Part shown: positions 25,130 through 33,686 of the stretch, piece by piece
How positions within the stretch are numbered: the first letter of the stretch is position 1
Layout of the letters: every line of letters starts with the position of its first letter
From: Lachnotalea sp. AF33-28
Lineage (GTDB): Bacteria > Bacillota > Clostridia > Lachnospirales > Lachnospiraceae
Assembly (NCBI RefSeq): GCF_003477885.1
Contig: NZ_QUEE01000022.1
Coordinates: 1 to 52,402, forward strand
Reading direction: 5' to 3'
DNA: 52,402 nucleotides
Notes under the pieces: generated by a model
What the model saw: only the letters and a program-made list of their open reading frames with translations
Told to the model about the DNA's origin: nothing
Databases searched by the model: none
Made by a program: the position numbers and the translations under genes

Positions 25130-25161
25130 ACTTAAATTCCCTTCTTTATAGCACTGTATTT

Positions 25162-26424
25162 CTATCCTATCATCAGATCAGACAACTTTGCCGTCTGCCG
25201 GCTCCCGTCCGCGATATTAATCACCTGCACCTCTTCTCCCTGCTGTTCGATGTAGAGAATACCGCCGATCTCCTCTCTCCTGCCATACTCGATATATTCC
25301 TCCAGCGTATGGCCTTCTTCCCTGCACATAAGCAGCAATGCCATGCCGGTGCTTCGGAAATGGCCGGCCAGGGAAATTCCCAGTTCTCTCTGCTCTTTTT
25401 CATACAGGATCATGGTCTCCACGCTGTCCGTGGTAACCGCGATATGCTGCCGCTCAATGGCCCGCATCACACCGTCCACCTGTATCGCAAAGCCCACTGA
25501 CGGGGCATCCTTTCCAAACTGTTCCAACAGCGTATCGTAGCGGCCGCCGGACACGATGGTTTCACCGGTGCCATAGGTATAACCCTGATAAATGATGCCG
25601 GTATAATAACGGTATTTGACCACCATTCCCAGATCAAAGGAAACATAGCGCTGCACCCCGTAATGTTCCAGGATACGGTACAGCTCCTCCATGCGCTCAA
25701 TCGCTTCGATAGCCCCGGGATTTTCTGTCATGGATTTCGCTGCTGCCAGCTGTTCCGAAGAATTAAACAGTTCCGGCAGATTCTCAAACAGGTGTCTTAA
25801 CGAATCTTTCATCGGAACCGACTGCACCAGGCTCTCAATGCCGAAATAATTCTTATTTTCCATCAGCTCGAGGAAATGCTCCTCAGCTTCTTCATCCATG
25901 CCGGCCTCTTCCAGCAGGCCGCGCAGGAAACCTGCATGGCCCACCTCAATCTGAAAGTCCTCCAGACCGGCGGACAGCAGACAATGAATCAGGAGCGCCA
26001 CCACCTCAGCATCCGCATCGGCGCTTGCATCTCCGATCAGCTCCACCCCTGCCTGTGTAAATTCCTTCAGACGTCCCTGCAGGCTTGATTCATTGATAAA
26101 TGCATTGCCCATATAGCTCAAACGCACGGGCAGGGATTCTTCCATATAATATTTGGAAGCACAGCGTGCGATGGACGGCGTAAAATCCGGACGCAGCACC
26201 ATCGTTTCCCCGTCGCGGTCAAAAAACTTAAACATCTCTCTGGGAGACACGCTCCCCCTCTCTTTGCGAAAAATATCAAAGAATTCAAACGTGGGCGGTT
26301 CGATCCCTCTGTATCCGAAGAGCTCCATGGCCTTGCGAATACGGCGTTCCACCTCCAGCTTTTTCGCATATTCCGCATTGTAAATATCCCGGACCCCTTC
26401 CGGCGTATGGAGCAGCTGCTTCAT
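25162..26424 (-). CDS. hisZ: HisZ, ATP phosphoribosyltransferase regulatory subunit
   Basis: A 420-residue class II histidyl-tRNA synthetase paralog. Segments include TPEGVRDIYNAEYAKKLEVE at the start, VLRPDFTPSIARCASKYYME near residue 75 and IIYQGYTYGTGETIVSGGRY near residue 275, the last resembling HisRS motif regions. It lacks the anticodon-binding domain and aminoacylation residues, and pairs with short HisG. It is the first gene of the his operon, about 74 nt after the predicted start site. The leader is too short for a T-box. Confidence 0.94.
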   Translation of the reverse strand: MKQLLHTPEGVRDIYNAEYAKKLEVERRIRKAMELFGYRGIEPPTFEFFDIFRKERGSVSPREMFKFFDRDGETMVLRPDFTPSIARCASKYYMEESLPVRLSYMGNAFINESSLQGRLKEFTQAGVELIGDASADADAEVVALLIHCLLSAGLEDFQIEVGHAGFLRGLLEEAGMDEEAEEHFLELMENKNYFGIESLVQSVPMKDSLRHLFENLPELFNSSEQLAAAKSMTENPGAIEAIERMEELYRILEHYGVQRYVSFDLGMVVKYRYYTGIIYQGYTYGTGETIVSGGRYDTLLEQFGKDAPSVGFAIQVDGVMRAIERQHIAVTTDSVETMILYEKEQRELGISLAGHFRSTGMALLLMCREEGHTLEEYIEYGRREEIGGILYIEQQGEEVQVINIADGSRQTAKLSDLMIG

Positions 26425-26488
26425 AATCTACCTCATTCCTTCCCGATATGTAACCGCAGGCGTTAAAAATCCCCGGTTTCGCTTTACT

Positions 26489-26504
26489 GTGATAACGTGG
26501 TAAC
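26489..26504. promoter_or_regulatory. Tandem octamer at the his transcription start
   Basis: Two adjacent octamers, GTGATAAC and GTGGTAAC (7 of 8 identical), abut the -10 box and cover the predicted start site. A short direct repeat at this point is a candidate repressor site, for instance for a HisR/YerC-type TrpR-fold regulator known to control his genes in Firmicutes. The assignment to any regulator is speculative. Confidence 0.35.
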
Positions 26505-26533
26505 ATAGTAGCACAAGAACGTATCCCTGTCAA
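26505..26533 (-). promoter_or_regulatory. Promoter of the his operon
   Basis: On the minus strand TTGACA (26528-26533) and TACTAT (26505-26510) are 17 bp apart. The predicted start is near 26498, about 75 nt upstream of hisZ. Confidence 0.8.
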
Positions 26534-26612
26534 CACAAAACAAACGTCCCAAGGTTATAAACCCGCCTGACGGTGACCGCTTGATATGAACTGAAACACA
26601 TACAACGCCCAT

Positions 26613-27146
26613 TCACTGACGGCCCTCCAGGTCCTTCTCAAGCGCTTCCAGATAATGCACCAGCGCTCCGCTCCTGGATGCGATCCGATACCCGTGATCA
26701 ATCTCATCAAATGTAAAACTCTTACGGCCGCCCTGTTTCGCCCTCTCCCAGAACTCCTGCACCTTTAGAAACGGCAGGTAATACATTTCATCACGGTTCG
26801 TATAATACAGAATCAGAAAAGCAATTCCTCCCTGCTTTTCAAAATCTCCCATAAAGACTACCTGATGCTCGTGTATATTCTGAAGCGGAAAAGTGTCCGT
26901 GGCACACTCCTTAGCATCGAAGCAGACGGGAATCCCCTGTACCACGCCTATATAGTCCACGGTGCTTTTCTGGTCAAAATAGGCCAGGGTGATATGTCTG
27001 TTTTCCTTATCTATATTAATCGGTTTGATCGGGGTTGGAATCTTTTGGATCAGAGCCAGCCCGCTGTCCCTGTATTTTTCGTTGGTGTGATTGATAAAAT
27101 CCTCCAGAGTCGACCCTCTAAGCCCTCTGGAATTCCAGGTAGCCAT
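26613..27146 (-). CDS. recU: RecU Holliday junction resolvase
   Basis: A 177-residue homodimeric nuclease that cleaves four-way junctions in recombination and repair. The start NSRGLRGSTLEDFINHTNEK and the active-site segment GIPVCFDAKECATDTFPLQN near residue 75 (Asp and the E-x-K triad), followed by IHEHQ, match RecU. Frames extending to 27284 only add residues overlapping the upstream gene; the ATG at 27146 has GGGAGG 9 nt upstream and lies 2 nt past the preceding stop. In many Firmicutes recU neighbours a penicillin-binding protein gene, which is not the case here. Confidence 0.93.
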   Translation of the reverse strand: MATWNSRGLRGSTLEDFINHTNEKYRDSGLALIQKIPTPIKPINIDKENRHITLAYFDQKSTVDYIGVVQGIPVCFDAKECATDTFPLQNIHEHQVVFMGDFEKQGGIAFLILYYTNRDEMYYLPFLKVQEFWERAKQGGRKSFTFDEIDHGYRIASRSGALVHYLEALEKDLEGRQ

Positions 27147-27148
27147 CT

Positions 27149-28096
27149 TTACATTCCTCCCAGCCCTTCCGCTTCCAAAACGCGCGCAAACAGCTCCGGT
27201 AACGGCGCTGTCCATTCCGGATAACCCGGCACCTTCACTGTACGGGCGTGCAGCATCTGGCTTCTTACCCCATATTTGCTGCAAAAGCGGCGGTTTACAG
27301 TCTCTGTTCCGTACTTGTAATCCCCCACAACCGGGTGACCGATGCTCGCTAAATGGGCCCGGATCTGGTGGCTCTTGCCGGTAATCAGCTTCACAGATAA
27401 CAGTGTGACGCGGCCATTGGTCTTAAGCGGATGGTATTCCGTCTCAATGGGGTCCGCCCCTTCCCTCTCTGACCGGAGCACCTCCACCTTATTCGAAGCC
27501 TCATCCTTCTTCAAATATCCGCGGATCAGAGCGCTTTCTTTCACCTCGCCGCAGACCAGACACCAGTAATACTTATCAAGGCCCCGTTCTCTAAGCAGAG
27601 CCGACATATGCTGCAGACCGTATAAAGATACGCCGGCGATCACGATACCGCTGGTATTCCTGTCCAGACGGTTGCAGACCGCGGGTTTATAGGTCCGAAG
27701 CTGCTCATCGGTCAGCCTGCCCGACGCGAGCGTATAGGCCATCACCTCTTCCACCAGGGATACATCCCCCTCCTTCGCCTTCTGTGACAGCATTCCAACC
27801 GGCTTGTTAATGACCAAAATATCCGCATCCTCATAGATAATGTCCAGCATTCCTCCGGCCCGAATTTCCGGCACTTCTTCCCTGAACTTTTCAATCGTAT
27901 CGTCCGCTAAGAAGAAACGGATCTGATCCCCTGTGGCCAGCAGCTCCGCTCCGTCAGCCTTTTTACCGTTTCTGGTAATATTCTTTTTCCGAAGCATCTT
28001 ATACAGAAAGCTTTTGGGCGCTTTATTTAAATATTTGCCCAGAAATTTATCCAGCCTCTGTCCCGCTTCATTGCTGTGAATTTCAATCTGTCTCAT
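27149..28096 (-). CDS. RluA-family pseudouridine synthase
   Basis: A 315-residue protein with an N-terminal S4 RNA-binding domain (residues about 1-60, GQRLDKFLGKYLNKAPKSFL) and a RluC/D-type catalytic domain. The catalytic Asp is in CNRLDRNTSGIVIAG near residue 133. The segment TGKSHQIRAHLASIGHPVVG near residue 235 is also typical. It isomerises uridines in 23S rRNA or a similar target. The motif has Asn where most members have His before Arg-Leu-Asp. The start at 28096 has AGAGG-type purines upstream; a frame reaching 28135 is less likely. Confidence 0.92.
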   Translation of the reverse strand: MRQIEIHSNEAGQRLDKFLGKYLNKAPKSFLYKMLRKKNITRNGKKADGAELLATGDQIRFFLADDTIEKFREEVPEIRAGGMLDIIYEDADILVINKPVGMLSQKAKEGDVSLVEEVMAYTLASGRLTDEQLRTYKPAVCNRLDRNTSGIVIAGVSLYGLQHMSALLRERGLDKYYWCLVCGEVKESALIRGYLKKDEASNKVEVLRSEREGADPIETEYHPLKTNGRVTLLSVKLITGKSHQIRAHLASIGHPVVGDYKYGTETVNRRFCSKYGVRSQMLHARTVKVPGYPEWTAPLPELFARVLEAEGLGGM

Positions 28097-28170
28097 CCTC
28101 TTACCGCCTCTTATGATCCATGCGCAGCCTGTCACCCGGTACGCCTTAGCCGCGCCAGCCGCTTATGCAG

Positions 28171-28746
28171 CTATAATGAAATTGCCAGCATGCATGCCTT
28201 AATGTGCAGCAGCTCATCCTCTTTCTCCACGTCCGGCTTCTCCCTCTCCAGGGCATCCAGCCGGCGGTAAAAGGGTCCCAAATCCTTAAATATATGTACT
28301 TTTGTATTCAGCTGGTTGGCAGCGCACATGTTCTCCACATACTCCTGCGCGTCCTTCACTTTCAGATCTTTGGAAGCGCTGTAGGCATAAACACCGCTGG
28401 AATGCACCACAGAAAACTCCAGCGGAACAACCAGCGTCCTGGATGTAATGACCATGTCACAGCTGGTGATAAGCCCGCCGGAATGCTTTTGAAATTCTTC
28501 ATATTCATTTAGCGGCGCGGACTTATGGGGAAACAGTGCGATCAGGCTTGCGGCAAAATTAGCCATGGGCAGCACCATTAACACTGCGACAACGGTCAGC
28601 AGATTTTTTCTGCTCCCGCTGATATAGATGCCGATCAGCATCACAAGTATGATATCCAGCAAGATGAATGCAACCTTGGCCAGCTGCACCAGCTTGCGCT
28701 TTTTTATATATCCGTAATCGCCCTTGCGTACTTTTTTCTTATCCAT
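28171..28746 (-). CDS. Small membrane protein of unknown function
   Basis: I do not recognise this 191-residue protein. A Lys/Arg-rich N-terminus (residues 1-22) is followed by two TM helices (about 23-45 and 51-73) and a soluble C-terminal domain of about 115 residues that is probably cytoplasmic. The domain has no Cys-His metal motif and no Walker motif. It contains GGLITSCDMVITSRTLVVPL and ends in an amphipathic, acidic helix. It lies between the pseudouridine synthase and SDR genes on the same strand. No function is proposed. Confidence 0.8.
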   Translation of the reverse strand: MDKKKVRKGDYGYIKKRKLVQLAKVAFILLDIILVMLIGIYISGSRKNLLTVVAVLMVLPMANFAASLIALFPHKSAPLNEYEEFQKHSGGLITSCDMVITSRTLVVPLEFSVVHSSGVYAYSASKDLKVKDAQEYVENMCAANQLNTKVHIFKDLGPFYRRLDALEREKPDVEKEDELLHIKACMLAISL

Positions 28747-28791
28747 ATTTCAACCATACTTTCTTCAGAGTTTGTAACCTTGGCAACTGTC

Positions 28792-29544
28792 TCATTTGTA
28801 TACTTTAAGCAGCAGCCCGTGCGGCAGGGCCTTGGCGGCGAGATATGCAAGCTTCATGGCAGGGCCGTACACGGAGAGGAATTTTCCCGCTTCCGCGTCC
28901 CTAAGCGCCCGCTTCACCACCTTGACAGGATCCGCCATAAAAAGAATCTTATATGCCGGAATCTCATCCTTTGATTCCGCTATATCAAAGAATTCCGTTT
29001 TGACCGGGCCGGGGCAGACTGCGGTGACCAGGATTTTGCGCCCCTTAAGTTCCTCCCTAAGGGCCCTGGAAAAGCTGAACACATAGGCCTTGGTAGCCGC
29101 ATAAACTGCGAACTTAGGCTGGGGCAGAAACGCCGCGGCGCTGGCCATCTGGATAATGCGGGAATTGCGGCTAAGGTACGGGATCACCGCCGCCGTGACA
29201 GCAGTCAGAGCTTCGCAGTTTAAGCGTACCATGCCGGTCTGTTCATCCGCCGTCAGATCTGCAACCGTACCGATCTTTCCATATCCGGAGGCATTGACCA
29301 GCAGTTTCACCTCCGGATGCTTATTCTCAAGCAGACGCGTGAGGATATCCAGGCTCTCTTTTTCACAAAGATCCAGAGGAAGCACCCGTATTTTGGTGCC
29401 GCAGGCCGCTTTTAATTCATCCAGGCGGTTTTGTCTCCTTGCGATCACCCATATTTCATCCAGCCCGGTATACCTCCGGTCCATCTGTCTTACAAATTCC
29501 CTTCCGATCCCGGAAGACGCTCCGGTCACCACTGCTATTTTCAT
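28792..29544 (-). CDS. Short-chain dehydrogenase/reductase
   Basis: A 250-residue classical SDR oxidoreductase. The NAD(P)-binding motif is TGASSGIGREFVRQM at residues about 7-21, NASGYGKIG lies near residue 85, and the catalytic Ser-Tyr-Lys set is in MASAAAFLPQPKFAVYAATKAY near residues 135-156. The substrate is unknown; similar proteins act on acyl or sugar-like carbonyls. Three ATGs stand in tandem; the third (29544) has the best spacing from AGAGG. A copy of a dispersed repeat supplies the region just upstream. Confidence 0.88.
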   Translation of the reverse strand: MKIAVVTGASSGIGREFVRQMDRRYTGLDEIWVIARRQNRLDELKAACGTKIRVLPLDLCEKESLDILTRLLENKHPEVKLLVNASGYGKIGTVADLTADEQTGMVRLNCEALTAVTAAVIPYLSRNSRIIQMASAAAFLPQPKFAVYAATKAYVFSFSRALREELKGRKILVTAVCPGPVKTEFFDIAESKDEIPAYKILFMADPVKVVKRALRDAEAGKFLSVYGPAMKLAYLAAKALPHGLLLKVYK

Positions 29545-29556
29545 CATCATACCTCT

Positions 29557-29603
29557 TTCCTGTCACCAACCGCAGGCTGATGACCTACGCACACTTCAGT
29601 GTG
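29557..29603. repeat. Dispersed intergenic repeat copy 2
   Basis: It contains TTTCCTGTCACCAACCGCAG, shared with copy 1 at 21797, then a segment GCTGATGACCTACGCACACT and a hairpin (CACAC-TTCA-GTGTG). It fills most of the 66-bp gap between the YgiQ and SDR genes. Confidence 0.5.
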
Positions 29604-29616
29604 TTCCTTCCTGATA

Positions 29617-31551
29617 TTACCTGCGCCCGCCCCGGCCGGGTCCTGCCTTGGTTCCGGATCCGGAAGAAGCCTTTTTGCTCTTATCCCCTCTGCCGCCAAC
29701 TTTCGGCCCGTTTCCTTTTTTCGGCCTGTCCTTGCCGGTCTTTTCCATCCACGCCTCTTTTCTCGGATGAATCAGGCACTTCTTTCCAAAACCGATCAGA
29801 TCCTGGCGTCCGGATTTTATAAGGGCTTCCCTGACCAGATCGTAGTTCTTCGGATTCCGGTACTGGATCAGCGCCCGCTGCATCGCCTTTTCATGGGGGC
29901 TTACCGGCACGTACACCGCCTCCATCGTTCTTGGATCCAGCCCGGTATAATACATGCAGGTAGAAATGGTTGAAGGCGTGGGATAGAAATCCTGCACCTG
30001 TTCAGGCATGTAGCCAAGGTCCCTTAAATACTCCGCCAGGATCACCGCATCCTTCAGCGTGGATCCTGGATGGGAAGACATCAGATAGGGGACGAGATAC
30101 TGGTCCTTATTCAGCTGCGCGTTCATCTTATTATATTGTTCCACAAATTTCTGGTAGATATGATTGGATGGTTTGCCCATTTTTTGAAGGACCGCATCCG
30201 AAACATGTTCGGGAGCCACCTTCAGCTGCCCGCTGACATGATAGGCGCAGAGTTCCCTTAGAAACTCCTGGCTCTTATCCGCCAGTACATAATCAAACCG
30301 GATGCCGGAACGGATGAAAACCTTCTTAACCTTAGGAAGCTTCCGAAGCTTCCTAAGAAGTTCCACATAATCCCGATGATCGGCGCGCAGGTTTTTGCAG
30401 GGCTGGGGAAACAGGCATTGCTTTCTCACACATACACCCTTTGTAAGCTGTTTTTCACAGGAGGTCTGCCGGAAATTGGCCGTGGGGCCGCCCACATCAT
30501 GTATATAGCCTTTAAAATCCGGTTCCTCCGCCAGCTGTCTGGCCTCTTCTAACAGGGATTCATGGCTTCTGGTCTGTATGATCCTGCCCTGATGAAAGGT
30601 GAGCGCGCAGAAATTACAGCCGCCAAAACACCCTCTGTTGCTTGTCAGGCTGAATTTAATCTCCGACATGGCCGGCACGCCTCCCATGCTTTCATAGGAA
30701 GGATGCGGCCTCCGTTTATAGGGCAGAGCATAGACATCATCCATCTCCATCTGCGAAAGCGGCTTAGCCGGCGGATTCTGCACCACAAACAGCTGCTCCC
30801 CGCAGGGCTCCGCAAGCAGCTTTCCCGAAAAAGGATCCGTATTGCAGTACTGAGTATAAAAGCTTTCGGCAAACACCCGCTTATCCCTGCAGATCTCCTC
30901 ATAGGAAGGAAGCACGACAGGCTCATACAGGTTCTCAAGACTCTTAGTCTTATACACCGTCCCATCTATGAAGGTGATGTCTTTAATTTGAAGCCCGCTC
31001 TCCAGCGCGTCCGCAATCTCCACAATGGAGTGCTCGCCCATACCGTAGCTGATCAGATCCGCCTGGGAATCCACCAGAATCGAATGCTTCACCTTATCGG
31101 ACCAATAATCGTAATGGGAAAGCCTGCGCAGGCTGGCCTCAATCCCGCCGATGATCACAGGCACATTTTTATAAACGCGCCGTATCAGATTACAGTATAC
31201 CACACAGGCGTAGTCCGGCCGTTTTCCCGTTGCGCCTCCCGGCGTATAGGCATCCTGTAAACGCCGTTTTTTGGACACCGTATAATGGTTGACCATAGAA
31301 TCCATGTTGCCGGAGGATACCAGAAATCCCAGGCGCGGCCGGCCAAATTCCTGTATGCTTTTCTCGTCCTTCCAATCCGGCTGGGAAAGGATGGCGACAC
31401 GGTAGCCGTGGGCCTCCAGAATCCGGCTGATAATTGCGTGGCCAAAAGAGGGATGATCCACATAGGCGTCTCCGATCACATAGACAAAATCCGCCTGTTC
31501 CCATCCCCTGTCCGCCATTTCTTTTCTGTTTATCGGTAAAAAGTCATTCAT
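29617..31551 (-). CDS. YgiQ-family radical SAM protein
   Basis: A 644-residue protein. An N-terminal B12-binding-like region (GDAYVDHPSFGHAIISRIL near residue 28) precedes a radical SAM domain with the cluster motif CFGGCNFCALTFHQGR near residue 308. A second Cys-rich segment, CVRKQCLFPQPC near residue 377, follows. The C-terminus (residues about 590-644) is a Lys/Gly/Arg-rich tail, as in this family (UPF0313). The reaction is not established. The catalytic CxxxCxxC is intact. An SD AGGGTGAG precedes the ATG. Confidence 0.92.
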   Translation of the reverse strand: MNDFLPINRKEMADRGWEQADFVYVIGDAYVDHPSFGHAIISRILEAHGYRVAILSQPDWKDEKSIQEFGRPRLGFLVSSGNMDSMVNHYTVSKKRRLQDAYTPGGATGKRPDYACVVYCNLIRRVYKNVPVIIGGIEASLRRLSHYDYWSDKVKHSILVDSQADLISYGMGEHSIVEIADALESGLQIKDITFIDGTVYKTKSLENLYEPVVLPSYEEICRDKRVFAESFYTQYCNTDPFSGKLLAEPCGEQLFVVQNPPAKPLSQMEMDDVYALPYKRRPHPSYESMGGVPAMSEIKFSLTSNRGCFGGCNFCALTFHQGRIIQTRSHESLLEEARQLAEEPDFKGYIHDVGGPTANFRQTSCEKQLTKGVCVRKQCLFPQPCKNLRADHRDYVELLRKLRKLPKVKKVFIRSGIRFDYVLADKSQEFLRELCAYHVSGQLKVAPEHVSDAVLQKMGKPSNHIYQKFVEQYNKMNAQLNKDQYLVPYLMSSHPGSTLKDAVILAEYLRDLGYMPEQVQDFYPTPSTISTCMYYTGLDPRTMEAVYVPVSPHEKAMQRALIQYRNPKNYDLVREALIKSGRQDLIGFGKKCLIHPRKEAWMEKTGKDRPKKGNGPKVGGRGDKSKKASSGSGTKAGPGRGGRR

Positions 31552-31570
31552 TCGCTCACCCTATGCATGT

Positions 31571-32284
31571 TCATAGTATTTCATAGTAATTGTTGATAAA
31601 GGCATCTGCCAGATCGTATTTTTCCTGCCGCAGCTCCCTGGAAGCCTCATCCTCCACCGCGCAGACAAACATCCCCGCGCGCTTTGCGGCCAGGATTCCT
31701 TCCGGGATATCCTCGAACACAACGCAGGCAGACGGATTTGCCGACAGATGCTTTGCGGTCTTCAGATAGATGTCCGGTGAAGGCTTTCCGCTTGCCACTT
31801 CACAGCCGGTGGTGATCACTTCAAAATAGCCGCTGATTCCACGGGATACAATCACCAGCTCCGCCAGCTGTCTGGAGTTGCTGGTAGCGATTCCCATCCG
31901 GATGCCTCTCTGCTTCAGTACATCCAAAAATTCTTTCACACCGGGTTTTAACGGCACCTCTTTTTCATATTTCTCAAATGCCATCGCATTCCAGCAGTCC
32001 TTGATTTCCTCCAGCGTCTGCGTTAAGCGGAAACGTTCCTTAAAGTATACCGCAGTTTCCGTAAAGCTCATGCCTCCCAGGCTTTTCTGCAGATCATGGG
32101 GCAGCGCCAGGCCATGCATGCCTAAAAATTCCTCATCGATGCTCTTCCAGATCCACATGGAGTCCACCAGGGTTCCGTCCAGATCGAAGATAACCGCCTC
32201 TGTATTTAATAGTTTATTTTTCAACCGTTCAATCCTCGTCATGATAGCCTGAATCTTTGTTTCTTTTATCCCTGCCATCTCCAT
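31571..32284 (-). CDS. HAD-superfamily sugar-phosphatase/phosphoglucomutase-like hydrolase
   Basis: A 237-residue HAD hydrolase, subfamily IA. Motif I is AVIFDLDGTLVDSM near residues 30-43, motif II (Ser/Thr) is GIATSNSRQLAELV near residue 133, and the motif III/IV region is ASGKPSPDIYLKTAKHL near residue 163 with VVFEDIPEGILAAKRAGM near residue 191. Small phosphosugars are likely substrates. The start is uncertain: the ATG at 32284 overlaps the rRNA methyltransferase gene by 19 nt, and the ATG at 32242 gives a more usual N-terminus but a weak SD. Confidence 0.88.
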   Translation of the reverse strand: MEMAGIKETKIQAIMTRIERLKNKLLNTEAVIFDLDGTLVDSMWIWKSIDEEFLGMHGLALPHDLQKSLGGMSFTETAVYFKERFRLTQTLEEIKDCWNAMAFEKYEKEVPLKPGVKEFLDVLKQRGIRMGIATSNSRQLAELVIVSRGISGYFEVITTGCEVASGKPSPDIYLKTAKHLSANPSACVVFEDIPEGILAAKRAGMFVCAVEDEASRELRQEKYDLADAFINNYYEIL

Positions 32285-33669
32285 CCCGGGCAGTATTTGT
32301 TCTTCAGCCGGCTTCCGTCACGTTTTGCAAATCCCAGCGGAAAGCCGTCACAGAGCACCAGGCACCATCCACTTTCCCCTCGTATCTCGGCTCCTGACAC
32401 ATCCAGCGTTTCACCCTTCAGATATTTGACCGTGCGCGGATCTTTTGCGGACAGATTTACGGTATTTTTAAACTCACCGCCCTTTAACCCCATCGCCAGA
32501 GCCTGTCCGGGTTCAAAACGCTGCCTGCCTCCCGGGCGTCCCGCAAGCTCCCCCAAAAACCATCCGGTCCTTAGGTAACGGATTCCCTGGCGCAGCGGGC
32601 TTTCCTTCGGCAGAGCATAGAGTCTTCCGTCACGGAACATAAATCTGCAGCGATTCCAATCCGTATCGGTCAGCTCCAGAAATTCCCGCACCGCCGCAGG
32701 AAGCTCTGCCTCACCGCTGCAGGAAGGCTCTGCATCTTCCCGCTTAGTTTGACTCTCCAGCCCGTCAGCGTTTCCCGCTTTATGAAGCAGCGCCATGAAA
32801 TGCCCTTCTCCTTTGATCTTATGGGGAAACAGGCGCACACACCGCTCCAGCCCGCACCGTCCCTGTTCAAATCCTGGAGGGACATCCAAAGAAGCGAGAG
32901 AAAGGCTGTCATACCTCATAAGAAGCCAGGCAATGCATTCCTCATCCTCTTCGGTTGAAAAGGTACAGGTGGAATACAGCAGGTAACCGCCTGGTCTTAG
33001 CATCTTTACGGCCTCCTTAAGGATCCGCTTCTGCAGAGGCGCGTAATATGCCGGCCCCTTCTCTGTCCAGCTTTTGACCATATCCGGATCCCTGCGGAAC
33101 ATCCCCTCTCCGGAACAGGGCGCATCCACCAGGATGCTGTCAAAATACTCCGGATAAACAGAAGAAAGCTTCTCCGGCGTTTCGGCGGATATAAACGCAT
33201 TGGTCACACCGGCAAGCTCCATATTTTTAAGCAGCGCCAGCGCACGGGAATGGCTGTAATCGTTGGATAGCAGAAACCCCTCACCATTTAATCTGGCCGC
33301 CAGCTGTGTGCTCTTGCCTCCGGGGGCAGCGCACAGGTCCAGCACACGGTCATTGGGCTTTACAGGCAGAAAAGCGGCCGGAGCCATGGCGCTGGGCTCC
33401 TGAAGATAATACAGGCCTGCGTAATAATAAGGGTGTCTGGACAGGCGCAGCTGTTCGGGGTAATAGTACCCGTAAGGCGCCCACGGCACGGGTTTGGCCT
33501 CCTCCTCCCCAAAAAGCTCCTTTAAGATATGCTCCTTGCAGTCCGATGCTTTCAGCGCATTGAGCCTAAGCCCATATACCCGCCGCTGAGTAAAGCTGTC
33601 AATATAATCGTTGTATTCCTCTCCCAGCAGCTTTCGCATCGCTTCCTGGTATTGATTCAGCAGTTCCAA
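32266..33669 (-). CDS. RsmF-like rRNA cytosine-C5 methyltransferase
   Basis: A 467-residue NOP2/Sun (RsmB/RsmF) SAM-dependent methyltransferase. SAM-binding motif I is VLDLCAAPGGKSTQLAARL near residue 108. The two catalytic cysteines are in LVDAPCSGEGMF near residue 177 and YLLYSTCTFSTEEDEE near residue 228. The C-terminal 170 residues match the RsmF-specific extension plus a PUA-like end (LDVSGAEIRGESGWCLVLCD). It modifies a cytosine of 16S rRNA; the exact position is not deducible. Confidence 0.92.
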   Translation of the reverse strand: MELLNQYQEAMRKLLGEEYNDYIDSFTQRRVYGLRLNALKASDCKEHILKELFGEEEAKPVPWAPYGYYYPEQLRLSRHPYYYAGLYYLQEPSAMAPAAFLPVKPNDRVLDLCAAPGGKSTQLAARLNGEGFLLSNDYSHSRALALLKNMELAGVTNAFISAETPEKLSSVYPEYFDSILVDAPCSGEGMFRRDPDMVKSWTEKGPAYYAPLQKRILKEAVKMLRPGGYLLYSTCTFSTEEDEECIAWLLMRYDSLSLASLDVPPGFEQGRCGLERCVRLFPHKIKGEGHFMALLHKAGNADGLESQTKREDAEPSCSGEAELPAAVREFLELTDTDWNRCRFMFRDGRLYALPKESPLRQGIRYLRTGWFLGELAGRPGGRQRFEPGQALAMGLKGGEFKNTVNLSAKDPRTVKYLKGETLDVSGAEIRGESGWCLVLCDGFPLGFAKRDGSRLKNKYCPGWRWQG

Positions 33670-33686
33670 CGGTATCTCCCTTCAGG

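Noticed and set aside
26425..26500. T-box or attenuator leader for the his operon
   Set aside because: Only about 75 nt of leader, no T-box motif, no His-rich leader peptide and no terminator hairpin.
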